From Sphingomonas phyllosphaerae 5.2 (GTDB lineage Bacteria; Pseudomonadota; Alphaproteobacteria; Sphingomonadales; Sphingomonadaceae), in NCBI RefSeq assembly GCF_000419605.1, contig NZ_ATTI01000001.1, positions 2,886,501 through 2,950,500 of the forward strand: 64,000 nt of DNA, given 5' to 3'. Made by a program: the position numbers and the translations under genes. This document shows, piece by piece, positions 12,605 to 21,905 of this stretch. Each line of letters starts with the position of its first letter. Within the stretch, counting starts at the first letter, position 1. Under the pieces are notes generated by a model. It worked only from the letters and a program-made list of their open reading frames with translations, did no database searches and was not told where the DNA came from.

Positions 12605-14263
12605 ATGCTGCGCGATCCTTCCGCCAAATACCGCCCTTTCCCCACCATCGACCTGCCCGACCGCCGCTGGCCATCACAAACGATCGCCACCGCGCCACGC
12701 TGGCTGTCGACCGACCTGCGCGACGGGAACCAGGCGCTGATCGATCCGATGGACGCCGAGAAGAAGACGCGCTTCTTCGACCTGCTGGTCAAGGTCGGCC
12801 TGAAGGAGATCGAGGTCGGCTTCCCCAGCGCCGGCGCGACCGAGTTCGACTTCATCAGCGGACTGGTGCGTGACGGGCGCGTGCCTGACGACGTCGCGAT
12901 CCAGGTGCTGACGCAGTCGCGCCGCGACCTGATCGTGCGCAGCTTCGAGAGCCTGGAGGGGGCGAAGACCGCGATCGTCCACCTCTACAACGCCGTCAGC
13001 CCGGCGTGGCGCAAGATCGTGTTCGGGATGACCCGTGACGAGGTTAAGGCGATTGCGATCGAGGGCGCGAAGGTGCTGCGCGACGAAGCCGGCAAGCGTC
13101 CGGATACGCGCTGGCAGTTCGAATATTCGCCGGAGACGTTCTCGACCGCCGAACTGGATTTCTCGGTCGAGGTCTGCGCGGCGGTGATGGACGTGCTGCG
13201 CCCGACCACCGACGCGCCGATCATCCTGAACCTGCCCGCCACCGTCGAATGCGCGACGCCCAACGTCTATGCCGACCAGATCGAATGGTTCGGGCGCAAC
13301 ATTCCGAACCGCGAGGCGGTGGTGATCTCGCTGCACACCCACAACGATCGCGGCACCGGCGTGGCGGCGGCGGAGCTGGGGTTGATGGCGGGCGCCGACC
13401 GCGTCGAAGGGTGCCTGCTGGGCAACGGCGAGCGCACCGGCAATTGCGACCTCGTGACCGTTGCGCTGAACATGTACACGCAGGGCACCGACCCGCAGCT
13501 CGACCTGTCGAATATCGACGAGATCGTGAAGACCGTCGAATATGCGACGCGCATCCCGGTCCATCCGCGCACGCCTTATGCCGGCGACCTGGTGTTCACC
13601 GCCTTTTCCGGCAGCCATCAGGACGCGATCAAGAAGGGGTTCGCGTCCCAGTCGGCACGCAACGACGGCATGTGGGAGGTTCCCTATCTGCCGATCGATC
13701 CCGCCGATCTCGGCCGCAGCTACGAAGCGGTGATCCGCGTCAACTCGCAATCCGGCAAGGGTGGCGTCGCCTGGGTGCTGGAACAGGACAAGGGCCTGAA
13801 GCTGCCCAAGCGGATGCAGGCCGATTTCAGCCGCCACGTTCAGGCGCTGGCCGACGAAAGCAGTCGCGAGTTGAACGCCGCCGATATCTGGGGCGCGTTC
13901 GATCGCGCGTATCTGCCCGGCGACGACGATCGCTTCGTGCTGCGCGACTATGAGGAAACCGGTGCGGCGGGCGAGCGGGTGTTCGTCGGGCGCGTGGCGA
14001 TCGACGGCGAGGAACGCTCGCTGTCGGGTCGCGGCAACGGGCTGATCTCGGGCGTGATCGCGGCGCTGGCCGACAGCACCGGGCCGGCGCTCGACGTGAT
14101 CGACTATAGCGAGCATGCGATCGGGCACGGCGCAGGTGCACAGGCGGTCGCGTATCTCGAATGCCACACCGGTGACGGACGCACGGTGTGGGGCGTCGGG
14201 ATCGACAGCGACATCGCCACCGCCAGCGTGCGCGCCGTGCTCTCCGCGGCGAACCGCGCGTGA
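12605..14263 (+). CDS. leuA: 2-isopropylmalate synthase
   Basis: Condenses 2-ketoisovalerate with acetyl-CoA, the first committed step of leucine synthesis. At 552 residues it is of the long LeuA type seen also in actinobacteria, beginning with [16 protein letters not shown] before the TIM barrel. [13 protein letters not shown] is the substrate/metal motif, [11 protein letters not shown] carries the HxH metal ligands, and [14 protein letters not shown] the conserved GNGER loop. The C-terminal 140 residues form the leucine-binding regulatory domain. Expression is probably attenuated by the leader peptide upstream. The stop overlaps a HAD phosphatase gene by GTGA. Confidence 0.95.
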   Translation: MLRDPSAKYRPFPTIDLPDRRWPSQTIATAPRWLSTDLRDGNQALIDPMDAEKKTRFFDLLVKVGLKEIEVGFPSAGATEFDFISGLVRDGRVPDDVAIQVLTQSRRDLIVRSFESLEGAKTAIVHLYNAVSPAWRKIVFGMTRDEVKAIAIEGAKVLRDEAGKRPDTRWQFEYSPETFSTAELDFSVEVCAAVMDVLRPTTDAPIILNLPATVECATPNVYADQIEWFGRNIPNREAVVISLHTHNDRGTGVAAAELGLMAGADRVEGCLLGNGERTGNCDLVTVALNMYTQGTDPQLDLSNIDEIVKTVEYATRIPVHPRTPYAGDLVFTAFSGSHQDAIKKGFASQSARNDGMWEVPYLPIDPADLGRSYEAVIRVNSQSGKGGVAWVLEQDKGLKLPKRMQADFSRHVQALADESSRELNAADIWGAFDRAYLPGDDDRFVLRDYEETGAAGERVFVGRVAIDGEERSLSGRGNGLISGVIAALADSTGPALDVIDYSEHAIGHGAGAQAVAYLECHTGDGRTVWGVGIDSDIATASVRAVLSAANRA

Positions 14264-14922
14264 CGCGCCGCTACGCCGCCTTCCTGTTCGATATGGACGG
14301 GACGCTGATCAACAGCATCCCCTCCGCCGTCCGCGCCTGGACCGCCTGGGCCGAACGCCATGCTATCGACGTCGACGAACTGATGGCGGTGATGCACGGC
14401 GTCCGGGCGATCGAGACGATCCGCCGCTTCGCACCGCCCGGTGTCGATCCGCAGGCGGAGTTCGAGGCGCTGCTCCAGGCCGAGATCGACGATGTCGCCG
14501 ATGTCGTCGAGATACCCGGCGCCGCGGCGTTCGTCGCGACGCTACCGCCGGAACGCTGGGCGATCGTGACGTCGGCACCGCGCTCGCTCGCCGAGGTGCG
14601 GCTGCGCGCCGCCGGGCTCGGCGCGCCGGGCGTGATGGTGACCGCCGATGACGTGTCGCAGGGCAAGCCGGCACCGGATTGCTTCCTGCTCGCGGCCGAA
14701 CGGCTGGGGGTATCGGCGGCGGACTGCCTGGTGTGGGAGGACGCCCCCGCCGGGATCGCCGCGGGAGAGGCCGCGGGGGCTGATGTGATGGTGATCACCG
14801 CGACGCATCACGCGCCCTTGGTGACGCCGCATGGCACGGTGGTGGATTACGGCGCGCTGGCGGTGTCTTCGGCGAGCGACGGCAGCCTCTTGCTGCGAAA
14901 GAACGTCGACGCTGCTACCTGA
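14260..14922 (+). CDS. HAD-superfamily phosphatase (subclass IA)
   Basis: 220 residues starting at the GTG of the GTGA overlap with leuA, which puts the HAD motif I at the very N-terminus ([22 protein letters not shown], with Asp nucleophile and DMDGT). Motif II is IVTSAPRS, motif III the Lys in [19 protein letters not shown], and motif [19 protein letters not shown]. This pattern matches sugar-phosphate phosphatases such as the 2-deoxyglucose-6-phosphatase/YfbT-like group. The specific substrate is unknown; co-translation with leuA may be incidental. Confidence 0.85.
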   Translation: MTRRYAAFLFDMDGTLINSIPSAVRAWTAWAERHAIDVDELMAVMHGVRAIETIRRFAPPGVDPQAEFEALLQAEIDDVADVVEIPGAAAFVATLPPERWAIVTSAPRSLAEVRLRAAGLGAPGVMVTADDVSQGKPAPDCFLLAAERLGVSAADCLVWEDAPAGIAAGEAAGADVMVITATHHAPLVTPHGTVVDYGALAVSSASDGSLLLRKNVDAAT

Positions 14923-14995
14923 ATGGCGCCGCTGCACCAGCCGTGCAGCGCGCTGCCACGCCCGATCGACATTCAGCCGGTTGCCCCACAAGCTC

Positions 14996-15071
14996 CGTCA
15001 CTGCGAGTGTGGCAAAGCGATCCAGCGTTGCGCAAGACGACCCGGATTGCTTCGCTACTCTCGCAACGACG
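14996..15071. repeat. Dispersed inverted-repeat element
   Basis: The 29-base arm 14996-15024 (starting CGTCACTGCGAG) and the arm 15043-15071 (ending CTCTCGCAACGACG) are imperfect inverted copies, 22 of 29 positions matching, with an 18-base centre. A related half-copy is at 27263-27291. This is the short intergenic repeat type common in sphingomonad genomes. It fills much of the 288-base gap between the HAD gene and the DUF1178 gene, in which I see no gene. Confidence 0.65.
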
Positions 15072-15210
15072 GTAGATGAGCGAGTCTGTCCGATCGTGGG
15101 AGCGGGTGCGCCCGAACCGATCGATGATCTTCAGTGGCCGGCAGTCCGGCACGCGTGCTGCGCTGAATGTCGACTCTGCCCCAGCCTCTGGCTCCGGCAG
15201 CGCTGAAGCG

Positions 15211-15636
15211 TCAATTTACCGTCTCGGGTGGCGTGACCGGCAGCGGCAGCGGCGCGATCGGTACGCCTTCTTCAACCAATTGCCGCGCTTCGGCCACCGA
15301 CGCCTGCCCGTGAATCGGCGCATCGGGCTTGTCGCCGGCGTGCATCGCTCGCGCTTCGGCGGCGAACTCGCCCCCTACCCAGCGCGACCCGGCCAGCGCC
15401 CGTGCCTGTGCGGTCGCGAGCTTCGCCAGCAACGCTTTCGCCTCTGCCGGCGCGACGCCGCGATTGCCCTTGGGTGCGACATTGGGCGCCATCATCGCCT
15501 TCTCGATCTCGTCCGTCCCGCATGACGGACAGGCGAGCAGCCCACGCGCCTTCTGGTCGTCGAAGGCGGCGGACGACGCGAACCAGGCTTCGAAGACATG
15601 CCCGTCCCGCGCACAGCGCAGATCGAAGACGATCAC
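15211..15636 (-). CDS. DUF1178 family protein
   Basis: 141 residues beginning MIVFDLRCARDGHVFEAWFASSAAFDDQ and followed by a CPSC pair (LLACPSCGT), the usual DUF1178 opening that looks like half of a zinc ribbon, with the first Cys (LRC) as a possible third ligand. The C-terminal half has the conserved SRWVGGEFAAEARAMHAG. Function unknown; the family is widespread in alpha- and betaproteobacteria. It is the last gene of a comF-grxC-DUF1178 reverse operon, 12 bases after grxC. Confidence 0.85.
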   Translation of the reverse strand: MIVFDLRCARDGHVFEAWFASSAAFDDQKARGLLACPSCGTDEIEKAMMAPNVAPKGNRGVAPAEAKALLAKLATAQARALAGSRWVGGEFAAEARAMHAGDKPDAPIHGQASVAEARQLVEEGVPIAPLPLPVTPPETVN

Positions 15637-15648
15637 GTCCGGATCACG

Positions 15649-15906
15649 TCAACGACCCAGCAGCGCGTCGAGCTTGCCCGCGCGGTCCAGCGCGGCGAGA
15701 TCATCCGACCCGCCGACATGCGCGCCGTCGATGAAGATCTGCGGCACGGTGGTGCGCCCACCCGCCCGCTCGATCATCTCGCCGCGCTTGGCGGTGTTCA
15801 TCCCGATGTCCGTTTCCTCGACCGCGACGTCCTTCGACGACAGCAGCTTCATCGCGCGCGCGCAATACGGACAGAATGCCTTGGTGTAGATTTCGACCTG
15901 TGCCAT
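15649..15906 (-). CDS. grxC: Glutaredoxin 3
   Basis: 85-residue dithiol glutaredoxin: active site CPYC (residues 12-15) in YTKAFCPYCARAMKLL, the cis-Pro glutathione-binding motif GRTTVPQIFIDG and the GGSDDLAALDRAGKL helix. Reduces protein disulfides and glutathionylated proteins with glutathione in the cytoplasm. Lies between comF and a DUF1178 gene with short spacers, an arrangement seen in many alphaproteobacteria. Confidence 0.95.
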   Translation of the reverse strand: MAQVEIYTKAFCPYCARAMKLLSSKDVAVEETDIGMNTAKRGEMIERAGGRTTVPQIFIDGAHVGGSDDLAALDRAGKLDALLGR

Positions 15907-15937
15907 CGATCCTAGGTGAGATCGCGCAGCCGCGCTG

Positions 15938-16687
15938 TCAATCGTCGTCGTCCGCCAGCACCCGCGCCCAGGCGAGGATCGTCACCGATGCCGCCCCCGC
16001 GGCCGCGAGCACCCGCACGCAGGCGTCCGCCGTCGCGCCGCTGGTGTGGACATCGTCGACCAGCACCACGGCGTGCCCGCGTACCGCCGCCCGCCCGGCG
16101 TCGCTCACCCGGAACGCGCCGGCGACCGTCGCGCGGCGTTCGCGCGGCGAGCGGTTGCGAAGCGGCGGCGTGGCGCGGTGCCGCTCCAGCGCGCGGACAT
16201 CGACCGGCAGGTCGGACAGGCGCGCGATCGCAGTCGCGATCAGCGCCGCCTGGTTATAGCCGCGCCACCACAGGCGCCGCCGGTGAAGCGGCACCGGGAT
16301 CAGCAGTGTCGCCGCGTCCGGCACGTGCCGCAACATCAGCCGGGCCGCGGCGTCCGCGTAGGCGGTGCGCCCGCCGTACTTCAATCGCAAAGCGACCGTC
16401 CGGGCCACGGGACCATAGGCGACCGCCGCGCGCACGCCGCCATGCACGGGAGGATCGGCGAGGCACGCGGCGCAACGGCTATCCGGGCCACGATAGTGGT
16501 CGAACGGAATGTTGCATCCCGCGCACCACGGCGGTCCGATGAAACGCAGGCTCGCCCAGCAAGCGGCGCAGAACCGCCCCTGCCCGGCAACCGTGCCGCC
16601 GCACCCGGGGCAGCGCGGCGGCAAGGCGAGATCGATCAGGCGGGACAGCACGCCCGCCCTTGTGGCGCGCGGCGCGAACGGGCACAA
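15938..16687 (-). CDS. ComF/GntX-family phosphoribosyltransferase-like protein
   Basis: 249 residues. The N-terminal zinc-finger region has CPGCGG, CAAC, CAGC and CAAC pairs, followed by a type I phosphoribosyltransferase fold with the PRPP loop VVLVDDVHTSGATADACVRVL near the C-terminus and the RGYNQA motif (WWRGYNQAALIATAIA). ComF proteins assist DNA uptake in competent bacteria; homologues occur in non-competent species and their enzymatic role is unclear. The first ATG is at 16687; a GTG a few codons on, before LSRLIDLALPPRCPGC, is an alternative. Divergent from the methyltransferase gene. Confidence 0.88.
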   Translation of the reverse strand: MCPFAPRATRAGVLSRLIDLALPPRCPGCGGTVAGQGRFCAACWASLRFIGPPWCAGCNIPFDHYRGPDSRCAACLADPPVHGGVRAAVAYGPVARTVALRLKYGGRTAYADAAARLMLRHVPDAATLLIPVPLHRRRLWWRGYNQAALIATAIARLSDLPVDVRALERHRATPPLRNRSPRERRATVAGAFRVSDAGRAAVRGHAVVLVDDVHTSGATADACVRVLAAAGAASVTILAWARVLADDDD

Positions 16688-16701
16688 GCCGGGGCAGGAT
16701 C

Positions 16702-17541
16702 ATGCAGCCCGCCGACATCTTCGATCGCGCCGCACGCCGCGCCCGCCGCGATCGCGCCGCCGCCGGCTACGCCGCACACGATTTCCTGCGGGCCGCGATG
16801 CTCGACGGCATCGCCGACCGGCTGGATGCGGTGAAGCGCGACTTCGCCGACGTGCTGGATCTCGGCTGTTTCGACGCCTCCTTCGTGCCCCCGCCCGGCA
16901 CGCGGGTGGCGCGGCTCGATCCCGGCTTCGGCTTCGCCAAGGCGGCGTGCGGGGTACAGGGCGACGAGGATCGGCTGCCGTTTGCCGATGCCGCGTTCGA
17001 TCTGGTGGTCGCGGCCGGCACGCTCGACAGCGTCGGCGACCTGCCCGGCGCGCTGACGCTGATCCGCCGTACGCTGCGCCCGGACGGATTGTTCCTGGGC
17101 GCGTTCGTCGGCGGCAACAGCCTTTCCACGTTGCGCGCCGTCCTGCGCAGCGCCGAGGGCGAGCGGCCGGTGGCGCGGCTGCACCCGCAGATCGATCTGC
17201 GCTCGGCAGGCGATCTGCTGGTGCGCGCCGGGCTGACGCTGCCGGTGGCGGACTTCGAGACGTTGACGGTCCGCTACGCCTCGTTCGGGCGGCTGCTGGA
17301 CGATCTGCGCGGAATGGCCGCGAGCAACGTGCTGGCGTCGCGGCACCCGCTGCGCCGCGACGTATTGGCGCGCGCGATGGCGGAGTTCGCGGCACGTGCG
17401 GCGCCCGACGGGCGGACGGCCGAGCGGTTCGACATCGTCTTTCTCACCGGCTGGTCGCCCGCGCCCGACCAGCCCAAGCCGGCGCGCCGCGGCAGCGGGC
17501 GGACCTCGCTCGCGGACGCGCTTCGCCCGCCGGGCGGCTGA
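16702..17541 (+). CDS. SAM-dependent methyltransferase (BioC/NDUFAF5-like)
   Basis: 279 residues from the ATG at 16702, which follows GGGGCAGGAT. The opening MQPADIFDRAARRARRDRAA resembles the start of NDUFAF5-type proteins. A Rossmann methyltransferase core follows: VLDLGCFDASF (motif I, slightly atypical), LPFADAAFDLVVAAGTLDSVGDLPGAL (motif II/III) and LRPDGLFLGAFVGG. Alphaproteobacterial members next to comF/grxC are related to the eukaryotic complex I assembly factor NDUFAF5; the substrate here is not known. Read divergently from comF with 14 bases between the starts. Confidence 0.75.
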   Translation: MQPADIFDRAARRARRDRAAAGYAAHDFLRAAMLDGIADRLDAVKRDFADVLDLGCFDASFVPPPGTRVARLDPGFGFAKAACGVQGDEDRLPFADAAFDLVVAAGTLDSVGDLPGALTLIRRTLRPDGLFLGAFVGGNSLSTLRAVLRSAEGERPVARLHPQIDLRSAGDLLVRAGLTLPVADFETLTVRYASFGRLLDDLRGMAASNVLASRHPLRRDVLARAMAEFAARAAPDGRTAERFDIVFLTGWSPAPDQPKPARRGSGRTSLADALRPPGG

Positions 17542-17544
17542 TCG

Positions 17545-17940
17545 TCAGATCAGGTCGGCGTCGCCGTCGTCGGCGAGCAGCCGGCCCATCGCGTCGAACA
17601 GCTCGTCCATCGCCACCGGCTTGAAGATGACATCGTCGGCGCCCCCGGCCAGGCAGCGTTCGCGCAGGTCGACGGCGGTATCGGCGGTGACCACGATGAT
17701 CGGCATCCGTGCCTTGGAGTCGGAGCGCGCGCGGATGTGTCCGATCGCGGTCATGCCGTCCATGCCCGGCATCCGCAGGTCGACCAGGGCGATGTCGAAG
17801 TCGTGCGCGTCGATCAGCGCCAGTCCGATCTCCGCACTTTCGGCCTCGACCATCGCGGCCCCCGCGACGTCCAGCATGTCGCGAACGACGCGACGGTTCA
17901 TCCTGTCATCCTCGATGAACAGTACCGTCATCGCTGCCAT
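17545..17940 (-). CDS. Single-domain response regulator
   Basis: 131-residue CheY-like receiver with no output domain. Acidic pocket in VLFIEDDRMNRRVV, phosphoacceptor Asp in IALVDLRMPGMDG (about residue 53), Thr in IIVVTAD and the conserved Lys in VIFKPVAMDEL: a complete phosphorylation site. It sits downstream of a TPR histidine kinase on the same strand with a 62-base gap, so that kinase (which has its own poor receiver) is the natural partner. ATG at 17931 is an alternative start. Confidence 0.9.
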   Translation of the reverse strand: MAAMTVLFIEDDRMNRRVVRDMLDVAGAAMVEAESAEIGLALIDAHDFDIALVDLRMPGMDGMTAIGHIRARSDSKARMPIIVVTADTAVDLRERCLAGGADDVIFKPVAMDELFDAMGRLLADDGDADLI

Positions 17941-18002
17941 GTCCGGCCCCTTTGCTGCGCCGCCACGCGTTTTGCGCGAGACGGCGGCGACTCCTCACCC
18001 GG

Positions 18003-20396
18003 CTACGCAGCGTCCTTGACGGTGCGTCTGGGCATCACGCCTATTGCGTCCACTAGGCCCTTCTTGGAAATAGGCTTTTCTATAACTTTAGTGAGCCCGA
18101 TTGCGTGGACTTCCTGTCGCTCGCGGTCGCCGAGCGCCTCGGTCAGCAGCGCGACCGGCGCGTGGTGCGCTGCGGCGACCAGCGCCGCCAGCTCGGCAGG
18201 AGCGCGACCGAAGGTCGCGGCGTCGACCAGCACCTGATCCGGATCGACGCGGGCGATCGACGCCAGCGCGTCGTCGGCATCGCTGAACGTGACCATGCCA
18301 AGGGGCTCGAACAGCGCACGAAACATCGCGCGGGTGATGGGGTTGCGCTCGACGATCAACAGGCCGCCGCGCGCACCCGCCGCGACGGGGGCAGTGGCCG
18401 GCACCAGCGGCAGGTCGAGTGTGAAGCACGATCCCGCGCCGACGCGGCTCGTCACCGCGACGTCGCCGCCCATCGCCTGCGCAAGGCTGCGGCTGATCGA
18501 CAGGCCCAGCCCGGTGCCCCCGAAACGCCGCGTCGTTCCGGCATCCGCCTGCCGGAACGACTCGAAGATGATCGGCTGCGCCGCGCCGTCGATGCCGATC
18601 CCGCTGTCGGCGACGGCGATCCGCAGCCGGTCGCCCTCCTGCGCGACCAGCAACGACACCGATCCGGCCTCCGTGAACTTCACCGCGTTCGACAGCAGGT
18701 TGAACACCACCTGCCGCAATCGCGCCGCGTCGCCCGTGATCCATTGCGGCGCGTCGCCAAGCTCGACCTCGAACCGCAAGCCCTTGGCCAGCGCCGGCTC
18801 ACGCCAAAGCCGTGCCGCTTCGGTCACGCACTCCCGCAGGTCGAGCGGCGCCGCCTCGACGGTAAGCCGCCCGGTCTCGATCTTCGCCATGTCGAGGATA
18901 TCGTCCACCAGCGCGCGCATCGTCAGCCCGGCGGCGCGCACCACGCCCAGCCGCTCGCGCGTCACCCTGTCCAGCCCGCCGCCCGCGATCATCACCTGCG
19001 TCATGCCGAGGATGCCGTTCAGCGGCGTGCGTATCTCGTGGCTGGTGGTCGCAAGGAACTCGGTCTTCGCACGCGAGAGCTTCTCCAGCTGGGCGTTGCC
19101 GGCGGCGAGGTCGCGGTTCGCGGCGCGCTCGCGGTTGCGGCTCCGGCCGATCAACGCGAGCCCGATCGCCAGCAACGCGATGACCAGCAGGGTCGCGCCG
19201 ACCACGAAGTAGAGCACCATCCGCTGCGTCTGCGCGGTCGCACGCTCGAACGCGATCGTGCGCGACAGCGCTGCAGCCTTCAGTCGCGTGATCCGCAATT
19301 CCTGGTTGGCATAATCGAAGCGCGCCGCCGCCAGCGCTGCGCTGGTCGAGCGTGCGATCTCGGTCGCCTGATCGTCGAGCCGCTTGAGCGCCGTAAGATG
19401 GGCCAACGCCGCGGCGGGATCGTTCGCGGCGACAAAGACGCGATGGGCGATCTCGTGCGCGTCGCGATCGGCGAGCACCGTCCGGGTCGCGTCCGTGCCG
19501 GTAAAACTCTGCTCCACCAATTGCCTGGCGTGGGCGATGTCACCCTTCTTCAACGCGATATCGGCGAGCACCGCCAGTAATTGCGGTCGGGTCGACGTCG
19601 CACCGGGTCGCGCCGCTATTGCAAGCGCGCGGGTCGCACTGCGCCACGCGCCGTCCACATCGCCGCCACGCAATTGCGCGAGCGCCAGATTGCCCGCGGA
19701 CTGGACGATCGCCGGCGCGCTCCGCAGCGTTCGCGCCGCCTCCAGCGCGCGGCGGAACTCGGCCTGCGCCTCCGCGACGCGCCGCAACGCCAGCAAGGCG
19801 TTGCCGCGGCCGTTCTCGACCGCGACTGCCAATCCGGCGTCGTTGGGGTAGACTTCGCCGGCCTGCGAGAAATAGCGCAACGCCCCCTCGTAATCGTGCG
19901 CACTGACATAGAGCAGCGCGATCAGGATCAACGCGCGGGCGCGGCTGCGCGAGTCGCGCACGGCCACGAACATGTCGTGCGCGCGCTGGAGCGTGACCAG
20001 TGCATCGGCGACGCGGCCGGCGTCGGTCAACGCACTCCCCTGCGACAGCGTGATATCCGCGAGCAGCGGCCGCGGCGCCCTTGCCCGTATCGCGGTGCGG
20101 CGGGCATCGTCGAGGATCTTCAGCCCCGCATACGGATCGCCGACCCGGACCTGCGCTTCGCCTTCCAGCCACAGCAACGTCGCGCCGGGAACGCCGCGCG
20201 CGTCCTCCGGCGCGAGCTGTGCACGTGCCGTCCGCGCCAGCGTGATCGCGTGTTCCGGATCGACCGCCACCCGCTCCTCGATCGCCGCCAGCCCCGATGC
20301 GGCGGCAGGAGCTGGCCCGGCTGCATAGGCGGGCACCCCGCCGATCAGCGCGACGGCGAGGAAAGCGCCAGGCGCGATCCGCACCCGGCGTGTCAC
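18003..20396 (-). CDS. TPR-sensor hybrid histidine kinase with partial receiver
   Basis: About 797 residues. Signal peptide (residues 1-26), periplasmic TPR solenoid (about 40-370), one transmembrane helix (about 392-415), HisKA with FLATTSHEIRTPLNGILGMTQ (His about 450), HATPase_c with NLLSNAVKF and GTGLGLSISRSLAQ (about 540-665), and a C-terminal receiver-like domain (about 677-790). The receiver has VERNP where the acidic pair is expected, though an Asp (VLVDAATF) and Lys (EKPIS) remain, so its phosphorylation is doubtful. The GTG at 20396 overlaps the stop of the EAL gene by GTGA. Periplasmic TPRs suggest that the signal is a peptide, protein or envelope state. Confidence 0.85.
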   Translation of the reverse strand: MTRRVRIAPGAFLAVALIGGVPAYAAGPAPAAASGLAAIEERVAVDPEHAITLARTARAQLAPEDARGVPGATLLWLEGEAQVRVGDPYAGLKILDDARRTAIRARAPRPLLADITLSQGSALTDAGRVADALVTLQRAHDMFVAVRDSRSRARALILIALLYVSAHDYEGALRYFSQAGEVYPNDAGLAVAVENGRGNALLALRRVAEAQAEFRRALEAARTLRSAPAIVQSAGNLALAQLRGGDVDGAWRSATRALAIAARPGATSTRPQLLAVLADIALKKGDIAHARQLVEQSFTGTDATRTVLADRDAHEIAHRVFVAANDPAAALAHLTALKRLDDQATEIARSTSAALAAARFDYANQELRITRLKAAALSRTIAFERATAQTQRMVLYFVVGATLLVIALLAIGLALIGRSRNRERAANRDLAAGNAQLEKLSRAKTEFLATTSHEIRTPLNGILGMTQVMIAGGGLDRVTRERLGVVRAAGLTMRALVDDILDMAKIETGRLTVEAAPLDLRECVTEAARLWREPALAKGLRFEVELGDAPQWITGDAARLRQVVFNLLSNAVKFTEAGSVSLLVAQEGDRLRIAVADSGIGIDGAAQPIIFESFRQADAGTTRRFGGTGLGLSISRSLAQAMGGDVAVTSRVGAGSCFTLDLPLVPATAPVAAGARGGLLIVERNPITRAMFRALFEPLGMVTFSDADDALASIARVDPDQVLVDAATFGRAPAELAALVAAAHHAPVALLTEALGDRERQEVHAIGLTKVIEKPISKKGLVDAIGVMPRRTVKDAA

Positions 20397-21700
20397 GCGC
20401 GTTTCCACGTCGCGGCCAGCCGCGTGAACGAGGCGCGCATGTCCTGCGTCGCGTCGCGGAAGCGGTCCTCGGTCAGGAAGGTCAGCAGAACGTCGAGCGC
20501 GACGGGGCGGCTGATCAGATAACCCTGCACCATGTCGCACCCCATCACGGACAGCAGCGCGAGCGCGGCGTGGCTTTCCACCCCCTCCGCAACGACCTCC
20601 ATGTCCAGGGCATGCGCCAGATCGATCGTCGAGCGGACGATCAACGGGTCGCGATTCGAGCTGGTCAGCTGCGTGATGAACAGCTTGTCGATCTTCAATT
20701 CACGCGCGGGCAACTGCTTCAGATAGGCGAGGCTCGACAGCCCGGCGCCGTAATCGTCGATCGAGATGCTGATCCCGATCCGGTCGAATTGCTGGAGATG
20801 CGCGATCGCGCGATCGGGATCGCGGATGACCGACGTCTCGGTGACCTCGAAGCCGAGCCGTGCGTCCGGTGCCGCGGCAATCCGTTCGCCCACCAGTTGC
20901 GCAAAACGCGCATCCGCCAGCAAGTGACCGGAGATATTGATGAACACGCGCAGGTCGTGCCCCGCCGCGCGGAGCCGCCGCTGGTCCTCGATCGCCTGCG
21001 CGATCGTCCATAACGTCAGCCGCTCCATGCGCTGCGCGCGCTCGATCGCCGGGATGAACTCGGTCGGCGCCACCAGGCCGCGGTCGGGATGGTTCCAGCG
21101 GACGAGCGCCTCGACGCACTCGATCGCCTGCCGGCGAACATGCACCTTGGGCTGGTAGTGGAGCATCATCTGCCCGCGATCGAGCGCGAGATCCACGGCA
21201 TCCGCAATCGCGTCATCGACGTCGTGCTGCCCGGCGTTCCAGCGCGCGAGCGGTGATATCCCCGACTGCGCTTCCGCCAGCGCCGCCTCGGCCTCCTCGA
21301 TCAGCAGCGCCGACCCACGCCCGACCGGTCCGATCGCGCCGCCAAGGACGAGATCGACATCATGTCCCTCGTCGTCGATCACCATCGACGCGATGCAGCT
21401 GCGGCGACAGGTCGTCAATCCGTCCGCCAGCGCGTCCGGCCGGTCGCTGACGAACTGGACCTCGATCACGTCGCGGCCGGACCATTCGACACTGGCGTCC
21501 GGCACTGACGCCACGAGCCGTGCGACCAGTTCCGACATGACGCGACGCACGCCCGCCACGTCGATCGTCCGCCGTAACGCATTGTAATTGTGCAATTGCA
21601 CCAACACGCAGATCTGCCGCGCCAGCGACACGTCACGCTGCTCGAAAGCGCGTTTGCCGTTCAGGCGCCGGGGCAATGCGAGGTGATGCAGGCTGGCCAT
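20393..21700 (-). CDS. EAL-domain cyclic di-GMP phosphodiesterase
   Basis: 435 residues. The N-terminal 165 residues resemble a degenerate GGDEF domain without a GGDEF signature. The EAL domain spans about 175-415 and keeps the catalytic set: ECVEALVRW (the EAL Glu), FINISG (Asn), FEVTETSVI (Glu), SIDDYGAGLSSL (DD pair, loop 6), LKIDKLFI (Lys), VVAEGVES (Glu) and MVQGYLISRP (Gln). It should hydrolyse cyclic di-GMP to pGpG. It is the first gene of the unit with the TPR kinase and the response regulator, implying phosphorelay control of cyclic di-GMP turnover. Confidence 0.9.
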   Translation of the reverse strand: MASLHHLALPRRLNGKRAFEQRDVSLARQICVLVQLHNYNALRRTIDVAGVRRVMSELVARLVASVPDASVEWSGRDVIEVQFVSDRPDALADGLTTCRRSCIASMVIDDEGHDVDLVLGGAIGPVGRGSALLIEEAEAALAEAQSGISPLARWNAGQHDVDDAIADAVDLALDRGQMMLHYQPKVHVRRQAIECVEALVRWNHPDRGLVAPTEFIPAIERAQRMERLTLWTIAQAIEDQRRLRAAGHDLRVFINISGHLLADARFAQLVGERIAAAPDARLGFEVTETSVIRDPDRAIAHLQQFDRIGISISIDDYGAGLSSLAYLKQLPARELKIDKLFITQLTSSNRDPLIVRSTIDLAHALDMEVVAEGVESHAALALLSVMGCDMVQGYLISRPVALDVLLTFLTEDRFRDATQDMRASFTRLAATWKRA

Positions 21701-21851
21701 GTCCTTCCCGGTCTAGAACGCACTCTTGAAGAATGACTTAAGTCCTCAGCACCGATGGTGAATAAATGGTTAACGATGTTGAGCTATCCCTAACCTTCAA
21801 TTAAGTAGAAGTCACCCGCTTAAGGGTCGTCAAAAAAAGATGGAGACAGCC

Positions 21852-21905
21852 ATGTTCGCCTTCGTCACCGCACTGATCCTCGGTTTCGTCGTTAAGCCCT
21901 GGTAA
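21852..21905 (+). CDS. 17-residue hydrophobic membrane peptide (candidate)
   Basis: Reading frame MFAFVTALILGFVVKPW followed by TAA. One hydrophobic helix of about 13 residues ends in KPW, the charge-aromatic boundary typical of single-span membrane peptides. A Shine-Dalgarno GGAGA (21842-21846) lies 5-6 bases before the ATG; an in-frame ATG at 21840 would add META. It lies in an A/T-richer spacer (TTAAGTAGAAG, AAAAAAAGA upstream) and is too short for normal gene calling. No homologue is recognised. If real, it could be a small regulator of a membrane complex; expression is unproven. Confidence 0.45.
   Translation: MFAFVTALILGFVVKPW

Noticed and set aside
18003..18360. Counting the TPR kinase as a normal hybrid kinase
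   Set aside because: The receiver-like end has VERNP in place of the acidic pair; it is described as partial rather than a working receiver.
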